A DNA stretch of 64,000 nucleotides from the NCBI GenBank assembly GCA_022457155.1, contig JAJGOT010000001.1, forward strand, positions 2,131,001 to 2,195,000, given 5' to 3'. The notes under the pieces are model-generated. The model made no database searches, had not been told where the DNA came from, and saw nothing but the letters and a program-made list of their open reading frames with translations. The position numbers and the translations under genes are program-made. Of the stretch, positions 60,801 to 64,000 are shown one piece after another; the first letter of the stretch is position 1, and the number at the start of each line of letters is the position of its first letter. The stretch comes from Cladopsammia gracilis. Taxonomy: Eukaryota > Cnidaria > Anthozoa > Scleractinia > Dendrophylliidae.

Positions 60801-61588
60801 CGTGGTGCTTGTCGACCCTGCCCTGCATAGACAAATGCGTGATGCGTGATGCGTGCTCTGTGGTGCATGATGCGTTATACGTGATGCGTGATACCTGATG
60901 CGTTATGCGTTATACCCAATACGTAAAGCGTAATGCTTGCGGCGTGATGCGTGACCCTTGGGACACGGTACTTGCTACAAGGTATACGGTATACGACACA
61001 TGGTATACGGTAAACGTTACATGGTATACGGTACGCGGTACACGCTACTGCATACATAGTACATGGTACACGGTACATGCTTACATGGGTATGCGGTTGT
61101 CTTGTGGGAAACCTCAATGATACCTCAGGGTGCTTGTCGACCCTGCCCTGCATAGACAAATGCATGATGCGTGATGCGTGATGCATGCTCTGTGGTGCAT
61201 GATGCGTTATGCGTGATGCGTGATACCTGATGCGTTATGCGTTATACCCAATGCGTAAAGCGTAATGCTTGCGGCGTGATGCGTGTTCCTCGGGACATGG
61301 TACTTGCTACAAGGTATACGGTATACGACACGTGGTATACGGTAAACGTTACATGGTATACGGTACACGGTACTCGCTACTGCATACACAGTACATGGTA
61401 CACGGTACATGCTATACAGCATACGATACATGGTTCACGATACACGGTACATGCTCACATGGGTATGCGGTCGTCTTGGGGGAAACCTCAATGATACCTC
61501 AGGTTGTTTGTCGACTCTGCCTTGCATAGACAAATGCATGATGCATGATGCCTGCTCTGTGATGCACGATGCGTAATACGTAATTCGG
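57811..61588 (+). repeat. Array unit 5 (3,778 bp; A-B-B-C-D) with nested insertion
   Basis: Shares with unit 4 the 719-bp insertion and the CAATTGTTTCAAG and CTTCAATGAAG variants. It has an extra B subunit (cores near 60395 and 60762), whose sequence is almost identical to its neighbour. Confidence 0.9.
59114..59833. mobile_element. Second copy of the TTAA-flanked element (720 bp)
   Basis: Same insertion point, ends and flanking TTAA as 55704-56422, with only a few differences in A runs and single bases. The copy was duplicated together with its unit rather than inserted independently. Confidence 0.85.
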
Positions 61589-63432
61589 CCGCAAAAGAAT
61601 TTTATTGTGTGATTTCCGGCTTGCTCAAGTTGGTGTTGACAAATGGTTGCTTATAAACTGACAGGTATGTCGATCGAGCTGCTTAGTATATTCTGTGCAA
61701 GGCATAAAACAGCTTGTTCTGTGTTTAGTTAAAGCAATAGTGCCTTAGATAACCCATTCTGGGTTCAAGGAAGGCGAATTCTAGACTGATTTATCTTCGG
61801 TGAACGTTTTGCTATGAACCGTATCGTTTGACATGCTAAAAGGTTATTATTGATGTACTTTCCAAATGTTGTTAATTTCATTGCAAAGCGTTTTCATTTT
61901 TGCTGAGAGCAACTTGTCGTGAGTTGTCAGCAATTAAGATGTCATTTCACTTGAAATTTCTAGAGACATGTTTAAACAAATCCAGTTAGATATACATGCA
62001 TATGTTGTGGTGCAATTTTATCCTTAGTGCAATTTTTTTCCCTTTGTTTTGGCGTATGGTAATGAGTGATAATGTATGGTAATGAGTTTTAAATAAAGGA
62101 AAATAAAATTTGCACCAAGGACAAAATTGCACCACAACACATACATACACTTTATTGTGCCTTCCTGAGAAGAGCTTTCAAGTTTGTTGTGTTTAATTTA
62201 ACGACCAGTTTCTAAATATAATGTAATAATCATTTCAGTTACGTTCAGAAGCATTAGCACTTAAAATTCTTATTCTGAACACTATTTCAATTTATGACGC
62301 CAAACTAGAGATAAATACAACCATTGGGTTACCGCAGGATATACAACAGATTCCTAGCCATCTGATCGGCTGTCTTTTTCACGACTTGGAATAAAGTAGA
62401 GAAGACTTTAGTTTAAAAGAGTAGAGTAGATCAGAACAGTGGAGTAGACAACCGTAGCATAGAGAAGATCATTTAAACAAGGTCAAAGATGTTTAACTAC
62501 CTACAGAGATTTGTGCTGAAAATGTTCACATGTTCATCACCTCGTACCAAAGGGCAGGATTAATGTACTTTAAAGGGGCATTGTCACGCAGATTTTGCTG
62601 TGTTTTGTTCAAAATACTCTAAATATATGACAGAGTATCTTTGCTCAAACATAAAATTGCTTTTAGAACACCAAGAAGATAATATCAAATGATTTTTTCA
62701 AGGAAGAACAGACCATAATAAGTTTTTCTGCGATTTTTCCACAACTCTTGTGACGAACTTGAAAAAAAATTGGCCAATTTTTTTCAAGTTGCAATCCATT
62801 TTCATCCTGGCCATCCCCAGCCAAAGATAACGAATACTAGTTTCTCTGCACTGGTAGAGTATTTTGTTAACAAAACTGGACCATTATTTTAAGGTTTCCA
62901 TTGAAAAAAATGTTTTTTGGCTTTTCAAAGTGATACTAAAAATAGGTAACAGTGTACCTTTAAGTTCAAACATGCTTGACACAATTTTTAGGGTATACGG
63001 TACATGCTACACGGTACATGTTACACGCTACCACATACACAGTACAGGGACACGGTACATGATACACGGTACAAAATACACGATGCATGCTTACATGGGT
63101 ATGCGGCTGTCTTGGGCGAAACCTCATTGATAGTTCAGGGTGCTTGTCGATCCTGCCCTGTATAGACAAATGCGTGATGCATGCTCTGTGATGCATGATG
63201 CGTTGTACGTGATGCGTGATACCTGATGCGTTATGCGTTATACACAGTGCGTAAAGCTTAATGCTTGCGGCGTGATGCGTGACCCTCGGGACACGGTACT
63301 TGCTACAAGGTATACGGTATACGACACATGGTATACGGTAAACGTTACATTGTACACGGTACACGGTACTCGCTGCTGCATACACAGTACATGGTACACG
63401 GTACATGCTATACAGCACACGATGCACGGTTA
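61589..63432 (+). repeat. Array unit 6, truncated (1,844 bp)
   Basis: Full spacer without the 719-bp insertion, one A subunit (core near 63092) and a partial following subunit that breaks off at GATGCACGGTTATTTTC (about 63421-63437). This is the distal array border. Confidence 0.85.
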
Positions 63433-64000
63433 TTTTCTTAATTTTCTGAAGAAGGCCGGTTATTTAAATCGCTTTTAACCTCACAAGAATCCCGAAAAAC
63501 AACTTTTAATTTTTTTAACTAGATAATTTTTTCGATCAAATATCTGAAAAGGGAATTCTTTAATGGGTCGGGAAAAAAAGCCGGAAAAAAAGAATTCGTT
63601 TTTTTTTTTTTTGCTTTCCTGTCTCTTTCTTTCTTTCTTCTCCTGAAAAGGGATTTCTTTATGGGGTCGGAAAAAAAAACCGGAAAAAAAAAATTCGGCT
63701 TTCTTTTTTCTACCCCGATGCTAATCTTGTTCTTCAGATCATCTTTTATCTTCTTTCCTAATTCTCATCCTCCGTTGACCTCCTCTCCCTTCCCTTCATC
63801 TTCCTCCGTAGATCTCCTCTTACCTCCCCTCCCTTGTTACCATCTTCATGATGGCCCCCTCACTTCATCCTACTATCATTCCCCTCCCTAGTTCTCATCT
63901 CACCCCCCTCCGTAGTTCTCATCTCACCCCCCTCCCTAGTTCTCATCTCACCCCCTAGTTCTCATCTCACCCCCCGTTATGCCATACTTGCTTATATCAC
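63433..64000 (+). repeat. T/C-rich tail: 100-bp duplication and CTCATCTCACCCCCCTC minisatellite
   Basis: GAAAAGGGAATTCTTTAATG through GGAAAAAAAGAATTCG (63547-63600) recurs at about 63646-63697. From about 63890 a TAGTTCTCATCTCACCCCCC unit of 15-24 bp repeats four times. The 76-codon frame (63661-63891) lies in this low-complexity DNA and is not a convincing gene. Confidence 0.7.

Larger units (their letters stand above)
42545..63432 (+). repeat. Higher-order satellite array (~21 kb)
   Basis: About 27 copies of a ~320-370 bp subunit carry the core ACATGGGTATGCGG followed by TGTCTTG, GGGAAACCTCA and CTGCCxTGCATAGACAAATG. Each core is flanked by GATGCGTGATGC-type and GGTATACGGTACACGG-type low-complexity tracts. 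Subunits fall into recognisable types A (CTGTCTTGGGCGAAACC), B (GATAATTC after the core), C (GATACCTCAGGG) and D (TCGTCTTGGGGG, CAGGTTGC). They are grouped A-B-C-C-D, A-B-C-D, A-B-C-C-D, A-B-C-D, A-B-B-C-D in the five complete units, separated by a shared spacer. All apparent proteins here (threonine/tyrosine/valine/histidine-rich, both strands) are repeat artefacts. Confidence 0.95.

Noticed and set aside
46983..63427. Many 60-153 codon frames on both strands of the satellite
   Set aside because: They repeat with every subunit, overlap on both strands and have extreme Tyr/His/Thr/Val composition dictated by the GTAC/CATG words.

Overview
The window looks like nuclear DNA of an anthozoan cnidarian, most likely a stony coral. 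This is inferred from an AT-rich, intron-rich animal gene structure, an animal-type histone H3, GIY-YIG Penelope-like retroelements, LINE 3' ends with short tandem tails, and a dense population of short inverted-repeat elements. No prokaryotic operon, CRISPR array or rRNA gene is visible. Protein-coding content is low and most long reading frames are repeat artefacts.

Layout. 1-9.2 kb: repeat relics (LINE 3' end, Penelope-like motifs, foldback elements) with no convincing gene. 9.3-19.8 kb (+): the 3' part of a formin-type gene. Fourteen exons join in one uninterrupted frame of about 415 codons, with a proline-rich FH1 and a complete FH2 domain that runs to the stop codon; its introns hold MITEs, a hAT-like element and a Penelope-derived palindrome. 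21.3-21.7 kb (+): a solitary intronless histone H3 gene with three substitutions relative to canonical H3.2. 22-42 kb: mobile-element territory containing a possible mitochondrial-leader exon (25.8 kb), a cadherin-like exon (29.8 kb) with a decayed duplicate (40.2 kb), a 1.28-kb long-TIR element with 9-bp target duplication, a Penelope-like GIY-YIG fragment split by an inverted-repeat insertion that carries a tRNA-like module, LINE fragments and a 33-bp minisatellite.

42.5-63.4 kb: about 21 kb of higher-order satellite. Subunits of roughly 320-370 bp, rich in GGTATACGGTACA-like and GATGCGTGATGC-like words, are grouped four or five at a time and separated by a 1.4-2.1 kb spacer that is itself a cluster of nested MITEs. 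Six spacer-anchored units (2.7-3.8 kb) follow a diverged proximal edge. Indels shared between units record mosaic duplication, including a 719-bp TTAA-flanked insertion carried by two adjacent units. The last 0.6 kb is T/C-rich low-complexity DNA.

The formin and the H3 gene are independent, convergent on no common pathway that the sequence shows. The most unusual items are the higher-order array with its embedded elements, the family of tRNA-like modules enclosed by unrelated inverted repeats, and the divergent orphan H3. All assignments come from reading the sequence; no database search was possible.
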